Source of the DNA: Calliopum simillimum
Taxonomy: Eukaryota > Arthropoda > Insecta > Diptera > Lauxaniidae
Direction of reading: 5' to 3'
DNA: 64,000 nt
Assembly: GCA_951812925.1 (NCBI GenBank)
Contig: OX638368.1
Coordinates: forward strand, 25,793,187-25,857,186
Shown: piece after piece, positions 48,112 to 57,648 of the stretch
Layout: every line of letters starts with the position of its first letter
Position numbering within the stretch: position 1 is the stretch's first letter
Program-made: the position numbers and the translations under genes
Notes under the pieces: generated by a model
Database searches by the model: none
What the model was told of the DNA's origin: nothing
The model's input: only the letters and a program-made list of their open reading frames with translations

Positions 48112-49791
48112 ATGAACTTGTACAAAATTATACAATTGATAATGGCTGTCAGACATAGCCTCGAAGATCTTCCTGCTTCTGTTGCAGATGCATCAGAAAC
48201 TTCCGAAAAAAATTGCTCTATTTGTCAGGAGCAAATGAGAAATGAACATGACTGTTTAACCACTTTATGTAAGCATTCGTTTCATAAACACTGCATCACA
48301 AATTGGTTGTATACTTCTGATGAATGTCCGATATGCAGAAGAAAAGTGTATATGCGTGATTTGAATTCTGAAAATGTACAACATCTAAAAGAAAATAAAA
48401 ACAATCAAAATAAACATAGTAAAAGTAAACCTGCTTCTTCTCGTGGCGGAGGTGCTTCCCGTAAAAATAACTATTATACTCGGAGTTTTAATAAAAGACT
48501 CTACGATGAATCTTCACAAGCTTCCGGTCCTGTATATCATGTACATAGGCAAAATTCAATTCAAAATTTGAACAATTCTGTACTTCCTCTTCTGGACTTA
48601 GGAAATTCTCCTCATGTCGTTAATACTACACCAACACAAACTCACCACACACAAACACATTCAGTTATTGTTTCCAATGCAAATGATGTTCATACATTAC
48701 CAAATGGTAACAACGTCAACCGTTCACAAAATTCGAACAATATTTCAAATCCTGTAGATTATAATTTCATTTCGCAAATGATCGAAGCAAGTATTCAACG
48801 TACTTTTGCAAATTTGAATATACAAGCTAATGGCGCGGCTTCATCCAGAGCTGTTCCAAACAATGAGCAAGCTACAAACCGAAACGTTGAAAATCCCAGA
48901 AATAATGTTGATAATTTGTTTTCACCAAATTTACATCCGGCTAAAATAATTAGTATTATCCAAAAGTGGAACCTTTGTTTCGACGGATCATCTAAGGGTG
49001 TAACTGTTGATGATTTCATTTATCAAATTCGAGCTCTAACAAGAGATACTTTAAACAATAATTTTGACGATGTATGTAAAAATATGCATATCCTTCTGTC
49101 CGGCAAAGCTAAATCATGGTATTGGAGATACCACAAGCAAGTACCTCGAATTGAGTGGAATAATTTCTGTGCCGCATTGAAATATCAATACAAAAATTAT
49201 CGTTCTGATTTTGATTATAGGGAAGATATTCGTAATCGGAAACAAAAACCAAATGAATCATTTGAACAGTTTTTTGATTCCATTTCCGAAATTCTCGACC
49301 GATTATCTGAGCCTATGGAAGAGTCAGAATTGCTAGAAGTTGTTACTAGGAACTTGAGATCAGATCTTAGACACGAATTGCTATACATACCCATACACTC
49401 TATAGCACATTTGCGTAAGCTCGTGCAGATGCGCGAACATTTGATTTCCGAAGAGTTTTCACGACGTATGCCTTCTACACGCAATTTTCCTAACACCTAC
49501 CAACAAAAACGTTTTATTTCTTCAATAGAAGATACAAATAATAATGATGAAAATGAAGATTCATTGGCTTCAAGTCAAATATTAATCGATGCTGTTGCGA
49601 CTGCTGTGAAGTGTTGGAATTGTGATCAGGAAGGGCATTACTGGGACATGTGTTTAAAAGAGCGTAACATTTTTTGCTATGGATGTGGGGCTAAACATGT
49701 TTACAAACCTCAGTGTCAAAATTGTATTGCCAAGAGAACGGAAAACTTCCAAAAGGGTCCATTCAAGAACACCCGGATGGCACCCAAGTAA
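48112..49791 (+). CDS. gag: Gag polyprotein with N-terminal RING-H2 finger
   Basis: A 559-codon frame, intact. ATG codons lie at residues 1 and 11; the second (48142) has the better context (A at -3, G at +4), and either keeps the RING. Residues 35-75 form a full RING-H2 finger: C35-x2-C38-x14-C53-x-H55-x2-H58-x2-C61-x10-C72-x2-C75, with the usual Trp65 and Pro73. Such fingers recruit E2 enzymes in ubiquitin ligases. Residues ~85-270 are Asn/Ser/Gln-rich and probably disordered. Residues ~275-450 are a Ty3/gypsy capsid-like region (W286, then SWYWRYHKQV and FEQFFDSISEILDRL). Near the end is a zinc knuckle C501-x2-C504-x4-H509-x4-C514 and a variant C522-x2-C525-x3-H529-x5-C535. A RING in Gag is not usual for this family. 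Pol overlaps the last ~97 nt. Confidence 0.95.
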   Translation: MNLYKIIQLIMAVRHSLEDLPASVADASETSEKNCSICQEQMRNEHDCLTTLCKHSFHKHCITNWLYTSDECPICRRKVYMRDLNSENVQHLKENKNNQNKHSKSKPASSRGGGASRKNNYYTRSFNKRLYDESSQASGPVYHVHRQNSIQNLNNSVLPLLDLGNSPHVVNTTPTQTHHTQTHSVIVSNANDVHTLPNGNNVNRSQNSNNISNPVDYNFISQMIEASIQRTFANLNIQANGAASSRAVPNNEQATNRNVENPRNNVDNLFSPNLHPAKIISIIQKWNLCFDGSSKGVTVDDFIYQIRALTRDTLNNNFDDVCKNMHILLSGKAKSWYWRYHKQVPRIEWNNFCAALKYQYKNYRSDFDYREDIRNRKQKPNESFEQFFDSISEILDRLSEPMEESELLEVVTRNLRSDLRHELLYIPIHSIAHLRKLVQMREHLISEEFSRRMPSTRNFPNTYQQKRFISSIEDTNNNDENEDSLASSQILIDAVATAVKCWNCDQEGHYWDMCLKERNIFCYGCGAKHVYKPQCQNCIAKRTENFQKGPFKNTRMAPK

Positions 49792-52700
49792 ATAAAATGA
49801 ATATTATCTCAGAACTACCGGCTAGCTCAAAAATTGAAAACTCAATAGATTTTAATACCAAACCCGAAAACTTGAATTTAAAATTGCTTAAGCATGAACA
49901 AGATTTAAGGAAAAATATAGATACTAATAATGAATCGAATAAAATTTTATTCCCAATAAAACCTTACCATGAAAGGTGGCAAAATTATCTGAAAGTAAGG
50001 AATAGGATTTTTAATGAAACAAATGTTAGCGATCAAAAAAAGTCAAGAAGATCTACTTTACGTTTTCGCGCTTTTTGGAAAAAACTTAAGAAAACTAAAC
50101 GTGTTTTAATCTCAGCTATTTTTAACAATAATAATGATCTCCGATATTATGCGGAAGTTAAATTTTTAGACAGAACGGAACTTGGATTACTTGATACTGG
50201 CGCAAACGTAAGCTGTGTAGGATCAAGTCTTGCGAAAACAGATTTTTCAAAAATTTCTGGCTTTCAAAAATTAAAGTCCAAAGTTAAAACCGCAGATGGT
50301 AGATTACACGAAGTAGCAGGTAGCTTAGTTGTTCCGATGCAGTACAAAAGTGAAATAAAGGAAATTAAATTGTTTGTTATTCCATCTGTAGCTCAAAATT
50401 TAATCTTAGGAGTTGACTTTTGGAAATTATTTGATTTGGCACCTGGAGTTATTTCTTCAGTCGAATTGAAATCAGATTGTCCTGATGATGAATTTTACCC
50501 TTTGTTTAAAAATCAAGCACAACAACTCGAAGCTGTTAAGCTTTTATTTCCAAGCTTCCAAAAACAAGGTTTAGGTCGAACTTCGCTGATAAAACACACG
50601 ATAGATATAGGTGATGCGAAACCCATCAAACAAAGGTTTTACCCTGTATCACCTGCAGTGGAAAAGCTAATGTTTGATGAGGTAGATAGAATGATTGATT
50701 TAGGGGTGATTGAGAGGTCTTCTAGTCCTTGGAGCTCTCCGATGAGACTAGTAATTAAACCAGGGAAAATTCGGCTCTGTCTCGATGCCCGAAAGCTAAA
50801 CACAGTTACGGAAAAAGATGCATACCCGCTTCCTAGCATTGAGGGTATTTTTTCGCGTTTGCCAAAAGCAAATTTAATTTCAAAAATTGACCTGAAAGAC
50901 GCATTCTGGCAAATTGCACTTTCGGAGGAATCAAAGCCGTTGACTGCGTTTACTATCCCTGGCCGTCCCCTCTATCAATTCGTTGTAATGCCTTTTGGCT
51001 TATGCAACGCACCACAAACCATGTGTCGTCTTATGGACGAACTCATACCAGCTGACCTTAAAAACTGTGTTTTTGGCTATTTAGATGACCTTTGTGTGGT
51101 ATCAGAAGATTTTGAGTCACACATTTCAATCTTAATTCGATTAGCTCAAAGATTTCGTGAAGCGAATCTTACCCTTAATATTGGAAAAAGTAAATTTTGT
51201 GTTACACAGGTTAATTACCTTGGATATGTCATAGGTAAAGGAGGAGTAGCTACTGATCCACAAAAGGTAGAATCGGTTTTAGCCTGGCCAATCCCGAAGA
51301 ATCTAAAACAAGTAAGAGGATTTCTTGGATTAGTAGGGTGGTATCGACGCTTCCTCGAAAATTTTGCAGATGTCACGTGCCCGATCACCGATGTTTTGAA
51401 GAAAAAGAAAAAATTTGAATGGACAGATACTGCTCAAAAAGCATTCGAGAAAATTAAAGTTTTATTGACAACTGCACCAGTTCTCCAGAACCCAGATTTT
51501 GATAAAAAATTTTATTTGCATTGCGATGCCAGTAATTTCGGCATTGGCGCTGTTTTAATACAGAAATCTTGTGATGGAGAAGAACGCCCAATTGCTTTCA
51601 TGTCTAAAAAATTAAACTCAGCGCAACGTAACTATAGCGTGACGGAACGCGAATGTCTGGCGGCAGTGGAAGCAGTTGAACGTTTTCGTTGTTATTTGGA
51701 GTTGCAAGACTTTGAAATAATAACTGATCATTCTAGCCTTGTGTGGCTTATGCGTCAGCCAAATTTAAGTGGACGGCTTGCACGCTGGGCATTTAAGTTG
51801 CAGGGGTATAAGTTCACAATAAGCCATAGAAAGGGCAAAGACAATGTAGTTCCCGATGCATTGTCCAGGATGCATTGTGACCAAATTTCTGCTGTAGAAG
51901 ATATTGGGCCAGATATTGACCTAAATTCTCCTCACTTTAGTCATCCCAGCTATGAAACTTTAAAGGAAAAATTTATTTTAAACAGTTCCAAATTTCCGGA
52001 TATTAAGGTAATAGACAAATATATTTATATTAGAACACAACATTATAAGGGGGAAAACACTGACGAAGCAAGTTCTTGGAAATTATGGATTCCGGAACAG
52101 CTTAAAAATTATGTTTTGAAACGTGCTCATGATTCCGTTATATCTTCGCATGGAGGTATGACTAAGACATTAAATTTGATTCGTCGATATTTTTACTGGC
52201 CTAGAATGGTCACAGAAATTCGTAATTATGTTCGCGACTGTGAGATATGTAAAAGTACCAAAGCCCCAAATACTACGTTAAGACCACCTATGGGTAATCA
52301 GGCAACATCCTGTAGGCCATTTCAGCGATTGTATGTAGATATTTTAGGACCATATCCGCGCAGTAAAAGAGGTTTTGTAGGATTACTTATAGTTATGGAT
52401 CATATGTCCAAATATCATTGGCTTTGTCCTTTGAAAAAATTCACTACTAACATAATTACAGATTTTCTTTTAAAGCATATATTTTATCTATATGGAGTGC
52501 CCGAAGTTTTAGTGAGTGATAACGGATCACAATTTAAATCGCACGATTTTAATTCATTTCTTGCCAAGCTAGGAGTAAAACATTTGTATACTGCATTATA
52601 TTCGCCACAATCAAATGCATCCGAGCGTGTGAATCGCTCTTTAATTGCTGCTATTAGAGCATATTTAAAACAGGATCATCGCGATTGGGATGAAAATATA

Positions 52701-53153
52701 TCCTCAATAAGTTGCGCATTACGCAACTCATTTCATCAGTCAATATCTTGCTCACCTTATTTTGCACTTTACGGATTTGACATGATAACCCATGCGTCCT
52801 CGTATGAGCTACTTAAAAATCTCCAAATTCTTGATGAACCTGTTGTGCGTCTGAAACGTGATGACCAGTTAGGACTTTTGCGTAGCGATATTACACAAAG
52901 TATTAAAAAAGCTTATGAGAATAATTGTAAGCAGTATAACCTGCGAAGCAAACCAGTCTCTTTTCAAGTTGGACAAGAAGTTTTCTACAGAAATTTTGCT
53001 CACAGTAACTTTGAGAAAAATCAAAATGCAAAATTCTTTCCGTCATTTTTAAAAGCCCGAATTAAAGAAATAGTTGGAAATAGTTATTATGTACTAGAAA
53101 ATTTACAAAGAAAACTAATTGGCACGTATCATGCCAAAGATATACGGCAATAA
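49713..53153 (+). CDS. pol: Pol polyprotein (protease, RT, RNase H, integrase)
   Basis: The frame is -1 relative to gag, open from 49695 and overlapping gag to 49791. There is no ATG at its start (49713 is GTG), so expression by ribosomal frameshifting is expected. Counting from 49713: protease motif LLDTGANVS with D161; reverse transcriptase with LDARKLN, VVMPFGLCNAP and the catalytic FGYLDD (D458, D459); RNase H with LHCDASNFG, TERECLAA and ITDHSSL; integrase zinc finger (HDSVISSHGG ... CEICKS) and catalytic D876 (VDILG), D936 (SDNGSQF), E971 (NASERVNR). D936 and E971 have 34 residues between them, one fewer than the classical 35. The C-terminus ends GTYHAKDIRQ, without a chromodomain. All catalytic residues I looked for are present and there is no stop, so the element may be active. 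Confidence 0.97.
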   Translation: MSKLYCQENGKLPKGSIQEHPDGTQVNKMNIISELPASSKIENSIDFNTKPENLNLKLLKHEQDLRKNIDTNNESNKILFPIKPYHERWQNYLKVRNRIFNETNVSDQKKSRRSTLRFRAFWKKLKKTKRVLISAIFNNNNDLRYYAEVKFLDRTELGLLDTGANVSCVGSSLAKTDFSKISGFQKLKSKVKTADGRLHEVAGSLVVPMQYKSEIKEIKLFVIPSVAQNLILGVDFWKLFDLAPGVISSVELKSDCPDDEFYPLFKNQAQQLEAVKLLFPSFQKQGLGRTSLIKHTIDIGDAKPIKQRFYPVSPAVEKLMFDEVDRMIDLGVIERSSSPWSSPMRLVIKPGKIRLCLDARKLNTVTEKDAYPLPSIEGIFSRLPKANLISKIDLKDAFWQIALSEESKPLTAFTIPGRPLYQFVVMPFGLCNAPQTMCRLMDELIPADLKNCVFGYLDDLCVVSEDFESHISILIRLAQRFREANLTLNIGKSKFCVTQVNYLGYVIGKGGVATDPQKVESVLAWPIPKNLKQVRGFLGLVGWYRRFLENFADVTCPITDVLKKKKKFEWTDTAQKAFEKIKVLLTTAPVLQNPDFDKKFYLHCDASNFGIGAVLIQKSCDGEERPIAFMSKKLNSAQRNYSVTERECLAAVEAVERFRCYLELQDFEIITDHSSLVWLMRQPNLSGRLARWAFKLQGYKFTISHRKGKDNVVPDALSRMHCDQISAVEDIGPDIDLNSPHFSHPSYETLKEKFILNSSKFPDIKVIDKYIYIRTQHYKGENTDEASSWKLWIPEQLKNYVLKRAHDSVISSHGGMTKTLNLIRRYFYWPRMVTEIRNYVRDCEICKSTKAPNTTLRPPMGNQATSCRPFQRLYVDILGPYPRSKRGFVGLLIVMDHMSKYHWLCPLKKFTTNIITDFLLKHIFYLYGVPEVLVSDNGSQFKSHDFNSFLAKLGVKHLYTALYSPQSNASERVNRSLIAAIRAYLKQDHRDWDENISSISCALRNSFHQSISCSPYFALYGFDMITHASSYELLKNLQILDEPVVRLKRDDQLGLLRSDITQSIKKAYENNCKQYNLRSKPVSFQVGQEVFYRNFAHSNFEKNQNAKFFPSFLKARIKEIVGNSYYVLENLQRKLIGTYHAKDIRQ

Positions 53154-53205
53154 ACAAATTTCTTGAAAATGTTCTATTTTGAGAAAATTTCACATTTTCA
53201 AGTTT

Positions 53206-55655
53206 TGTAACGTTCAATTTCGAAAAATTATATTCAAACCCATTTTTTTTAAATAATATTGATTTTGATCGCTTAGCACTTGTTTTATTGATTTACTTCT
53301 TAATTCAGTGATTTTTTTTTTCGTTTACGTATTCATAAATTTTTCCAATAGATATTTTTTTGTGATCATTTTACAACACAAATAAAATTTTCTATAAGCG
53401 GCTCTTTATTTACAAGTACATTACGTACAAAAATTATTTATATCCGGATGATCAAAAATTATTTTGTTCAGCCATGATAAATTTGGTATATACGCATATC
53501 CCGTGAACTCGATCTTTCTTTCGATATCTGAACTCCATGAGGCAAAGTTGTATTCTAGTAAAAAAGTTTTGAAATAAAAAGCCCTAATAAGCCGTACAAT
53601 TTAAAGTAATCGTAATAAATAGTTACTAAAAGGTAATATAAAATTAGTTATTTCACTTTAGAGCAATCAATTTATTAGAAATTTTTCTATTTTTTACATG
53701 TTTTTGACAAAATTAAGATTGACCAAATTGAAGTGTTCGATTAGGAGCTACACGATTTAGAATAGGCATAATCAAACGAACAGCAATTATTTGCTGTTAA
53801 ATTCATCACTTTCCTCAAGTGAGAAAAGCTGTATAAGATTTCCTGAGGAATAACTTTTGTATCGCTGTCCAATACTGCAGTCAGAATCGAAAGAAACTCA
53901 AAACGTCATAAAGACAAAATACACCAGACAAACAACAAACGCAAAGTCCAGAACACAACAAGTAGAGCAAAGCTACGGAAAAATTTGTTGTTAATTTCGG
54001 CGTTAAAATTTATTCATTTGCCAAAGTTAATCTATTCTTAAAAGAGAGTCAGTTTCGTGCATAAGAAGAAAATTAATAAGTAGAAGAAAAAAACCTATAC
54101 AAAAGTATTCTTAAATTAGAAATTAATTAAACAACTAAATAATACTCGTAAAATAGTGGAAAAAAGAAACGCAAAAAAATAGTGCACAATAGTAAATTTA
54201 GTTTTCATAATACTTAGTCATTTTTTTTAAAGAATTATTGCATAAATTTTGCTTAAAAGCCTAAAGATCAAAAAAAAAAAAAACAATTACATACTCGTAT
54301 ATACATAAGTTAAATTCATCATATATTAAAAACCAGCAGAACATCAGCGAAAGGCCTTTCAACGGTGGATTGCCGGTAAGTTTTTTATATTATATATTAT
54401 TAAAAGATTCCATAAAAAAATACATAGCCACGAAAATTCTGTTATTTAATGCAACTCTATATATAAGTCATAGAGTTTGGCATGTGAATCTATGCTAGCA
54501 TTAAATAGGGGAATTTTCTGTTAACTTGTGAAATTTAACAGAAATGCTAACATCTGTTCCCACTCAGAATTAACAGTAAGCGCAACCTAACAGAGTGCAT
54601 TGCTACGCTGCTAGCGTTGATACTTCGTCTTCGCATAGCAATGTTACGCGTTTTTTTATATTACTGTTCTTGCTTTTGTTTACATTTTTCGTTCGTTTTA
54701 ATATGTGTACTGAGTGTTAAGTAAAGTTTGGTTTTGATTATTTAAAACAATTAAAAACCCAAATTTGTATGTCGCAATAATTACGTTAAAAAAAAAAAAA
54801 AAATATTTAATTTAGTAAAAACTCATAAGATGGTTGATATTTTTCTATTTCAATAATTTAAAAATTATTAAAATTCGATAAAATATGAAAAGATTGAAAT
54901 CTTAGGTTTTCAAGCATTTGCCAATTCTTATTCAAATTCTCATTGTATGTAGTGTAGTTGTGCAACATTTTTGCTAGCAACATTTTTTTTTTTTCTCGCA
55001 ACATTTTGCTTCGATTGCAACATGTTAATATTATGTTAATCATACGTCAAGTTTAATTTTGTTATGTAGTTGTTTTCATACGTTTAAGTACTTAAAAATT
55101 TATAAAAAAAAATCCTATCTAAATAATACCTAGCTTAAAATTTAAAACTTAAATAAAACAAATAATTTTGTATTGAATTACCCGAAATGAATAGAATTTT
55201 TAATTTTTGAGGTGATTATAAGTTGAACATCATGGTGAACTAAAGTAGTGTACATTTCCTTGGTAATATGATGAGGTAATTCAAGTCATAAGGGATCATT
55301 TGATAACATCGCAGCAAATGATCAAGGTGGGGTGGGACGAAGATGCGAGGGTAGAAAAAACACCTAACTGCTCTCAAGATTTGTAAAGGTGAAGTTCTAC
55401 TGAGGTAATGTTGGTACTTTCACTATTCAGTGTTAATTGTTTATGCTTCTTTCCTATCTCTTCTGACTTTTAAGTCATTTCTATTCTCTTTTGAGCAGTG
55501 GCTGATTTAGGGACTCAGAAATAAATTGTTATGTTCGGGTTCTGGCAAGGGTTTGGGTCACGAATCCCCCAACCACTGATTGCTAGCGGCAGACAAGGGT
55601 CCCGACCTTTGACCTATTTCTCCTCCAGACAAACCATTTTCTCCGGTACGTTACA
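53206..55655 (+). repeat. 3' LTR
   Basis: 2450 bp, the same termini as the 5' LTR and nearly identical throughout. It begins 52 bp after the pol stop. The bases just upstream (ATTTTGAGAAAATTTCACATTT-like) do not contain a clear uninterrupted polypurine tract; GAGAAAA at about 53180 is the nearest purine run. The right edge abuts CTTG, the second copy of the target duplication. Confidence 0.97.
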
Positions 55656-55978
55656 CTTGGTCTTTGATGAACGGCATGTTGACGATCTCCTACTGTCTCG
55701 TGTTCAAAAAAATTCTACACGAAACGACGAATAGTATTGTCAGATAGTGCCTTTTTGCCGCGATATTTTTTCCGATATGCACGTTGAGTTAACACAATGG
55801 AACGACTGTTTTCGATGTAAAGTGTCACTATTTCAGCGCGTTGTTTCGGTGTGAAGCGATCCATGGCAAAAATTGTACTGAATTGACGTTTCCAAAACAT
55901 ATTTGATGCAATCAATCGGTTGGTAAATGTGAAAGTTATTCAGCGTTTACATACCGACATAAAAGATGGAGCACCCTG
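55656..55978 (-). mobile_element. DD41D mariner, 5' part (right of retrotransposon insertion)
   Basis: The minus-strand reading starts at a terminus CAGGGTGCTCCATCTTTTAT with TA outside (55979-55980), then encodes the transposase N-terminus and runs into the retrotransposon at 55656. With one copy of CTTG removed, the reading on the left side (45163 downward) continues in the same frame, which shows the two pieces were one element. Confidence 0.85.
55715..55915 (-). pseudogene. Mariner-like (DD41D) transposase N-terminal fragment
   Basis: The frame contains MDRFTPKQRAEIVTLYIENS and a QRAYRKKYR...LSDNTIRRFV segment, the N-terminal helix-turn-helix region typical of this transposase group. The likely true start is the methionine of MDRF at about 55864, not the upstream ATG. 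A TAG follows TIRRFV, and after it the frame continues with recognisable linker residues up to the retrotransposon edge. Hence it is disabled by a stop, an internal deletion and the 10.5-kb insertion. Confidence 0.9.
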
Positions 55979-55983
55979 TACTA

Positions 55984-57232
55984 TATATCGTTAGCTTAAT
56001 ATGGAAAAGGCGTATCTCAAGTTTTTTCGAAATTGACTTTTTTGCATATTCTGGTTGGCCACTCTCTAATACACCTCCCTACAAAAATAAGGCATGATAA
56101 TATCAAAAATAGCCAAGTTATAGTCAATTTTAAAAAGCCCTAACACATAACAAAAATTTCTTGAAAGAAAAAAGCCGTAACTCACAATATGTAGCGTTTA
56201 AATAGTGTTAAAATCACTCAGAAGCTATTCTGTTAATTAAGCTGAAAACTTGGCAGTGAGTGAATCTCAAATATGAGAAGTTTTTTATGCTATACACGAA
56301 GATTCCCGAAGGTCATCCGAAGGTTTTCTGGTCAGAACGAAGAACATCTGGGTATACTAGAGGAAAAACATCTATGGTAGACTATCAGTGAAACTTATTT
56401 GATAGTTTTCTAAGATACCCGAAGGTTCTCGAAAGCCACCCGAATGCTTGATAGTCAAAACGAAGAAAATTTCGGTATACTAGAGGGAAAATATTATTGG
56501 CGGACTATCAGAAAGGTTTAACTGGTAGTTTTTTGGGACATCCGAAGGTTCCAGAAATTCACCCAAAGGCTTCCAAATCAAAACAACGAATTCCTAGGTA
56601 TACCAGAAGGAAAGCATCTATGGCGGACTATCAAAAAGCCTTAATTGATAGTTTTCTAAGGCATCCGAAGGTTCCTGAAAGTCACCCGAATGCATCATAG
56701 TCAATACGAAGAATATCAAGATATACTGATGGGAAAACATTAATAGCATCTATGAATTTAGTTGCTGTGGGAACTTTATTATCATAAACTTTACTTGATG
56801 TACATTTTAATGTTTTAAATTGTTGTTAGCTGCTGATTGTCACCACTTTTATGATAATCTTCCATACAAAACATAAACATTTTCGTTCAAATTTTTGTCC
56901 AATCCAATTAACTTTCTTTGTAAAGGTGTTCCTTTTCATTTTATATTGAATAACTTTAATTTTATTCATAATTTTTGTTTTATTGTAAAAAGCCCTAATT
57001 CACTTTTTTTTAAAAAATTTTAAAATGAAAAACCTAACACACAAAACTACCCCAAAAAACAAAGAAAATGAAAAAAAAATCCTAGAATGAAAATTGTTGA
57101 TAATTTTTGTTGTAAATTGCATTTAAAGTTTTTTTAAATGTTTGGCATATCAAATTTTATTCAGTTTTTTCCTTCTCCTGTAAAGTATTGAAAATGTGAG
57201 TTACGCCTTTTCCATATTATGCTAACGATATA
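55984..57232. mobile_element. TIR element with internal ~120-bp tandem repeats
   Basis: The left 36 bp (TATATCGTTAGCTTAATATGG...) are inverted at 57197-57232 with about two mismatches. The interior holds a tandem array (56297-56740) and scattered AAAAAGCCCTAA phrases; there is no transposase. It begins only a few bases from the mariner terminus. It could be a MITE or a foldback. Internal minisatellites also occur in DINE-type Helitrons, but the clear terminal inverted repeats argue against that. Confidence 0.65.
56297..56740 (+). repeat. Minisatellite, ~3.7 units of 113-123 bp
   Basis: The phrase CCGAAGGTT..(C/A/T)GAAA..CACCC.AA.GC recurs with GAAGG at 56308, 56421, 56544 and 56667. Each unit also has GGTATAC(T/C)AGA.G.AAA and GACTATCA. 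Partial open frames across it (such as ADYQKGLTGSFLGHPKVPE and its repeat) are products of the periodicity, not a gene. Confidence 0.8.
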
Positions 57233-57395
57233 TTATATTAGGAAGTTTAACCTCACGTGTCATCAACAAAAAACTACATACATATTTTCTTAAAATGTCC
57301 ATCTCTACACAGTGCAAAGCAGTGCTCATAGTTTTTTAGCCCAATATACAACAAAAATATAAATTTCGAAAGCAGAAAGCCACTATATAAGATAT

Positions 57396-57648
57396 ATATC
57401 GTCACTCTTAGGCCAGATTCACGAATGTGAAAATTATTGAATTCGAGAAATTGCGCTATTTGAAATTTTTTTAAATATTAAAATTATGTAAATTTTACTT
57501 TTTCGTATTATAAACTTTGCAATCCACCTCATATATAGCTTTCATAACTCTGGCATAACTTTATTGAACTATTTTGTACATGAAAACCACATTAGTGCAA
57601 AACTGAAAAATTTGCACTTTCGTGAATCTGGCCTAAGAGTGACGATAT
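57396..57648. mobile_element. 253-bp MITE with 28-bp perfect TIRs
   Basis: ATATCGTCACTCTTAGGCCA... at 57396-57423 is exactly inverted at 57621-57648. The interior is AT-rich and non-coding. The flanks are TAT/ATA, so a TA or TATA target is possible. It lies ~160 bp right of the 55984-57232 element, whose TIRs also begin TATATCG. Confidence 0.8.

Larger units (their letters stand above)
45164..55655 (+). mobile_element. Complete Ty3/gypsy-type LTR retrotransposon
   Basis: A 10.49-kb element with two LTRs (2451 and 2450 bp), termini TGTAACG...CGTTACA, a 4-bp target duplication CTTG (45160-45163 and 55656-55659), a tRNA-Lys-type primer site, gag and an overlapping pol. The order protease, RT, RNase H, integrase places it in Ty3/gypsy rather than Copia; no env follows pol. 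By my reading the LTRs differ at one A-run length and one substitution (A at about 46569, G at about 54610), so the insertion is very recent. Long LTRs and a tRNA-Lys primer recall the Osvaldo/Ulysses group, but that placement is inference. It lies in the same orientation as gish, inside a mariner remnant. Confidence 0.95.

Noticed and set aside
53154..53205. Possible env gene downstream of pol
   Set aside because: Only 52 bases separate the pol stop from the 3' LTR; there is no room for a third gene.
56497..56700. 67-codon frame with a repeated ADYQK...GS/DSFL.HPKVPE pattern
   Set aside because: The repeat follows the ~123-bp DNA period; 123 is a multiple of three, so frames persist without selection.
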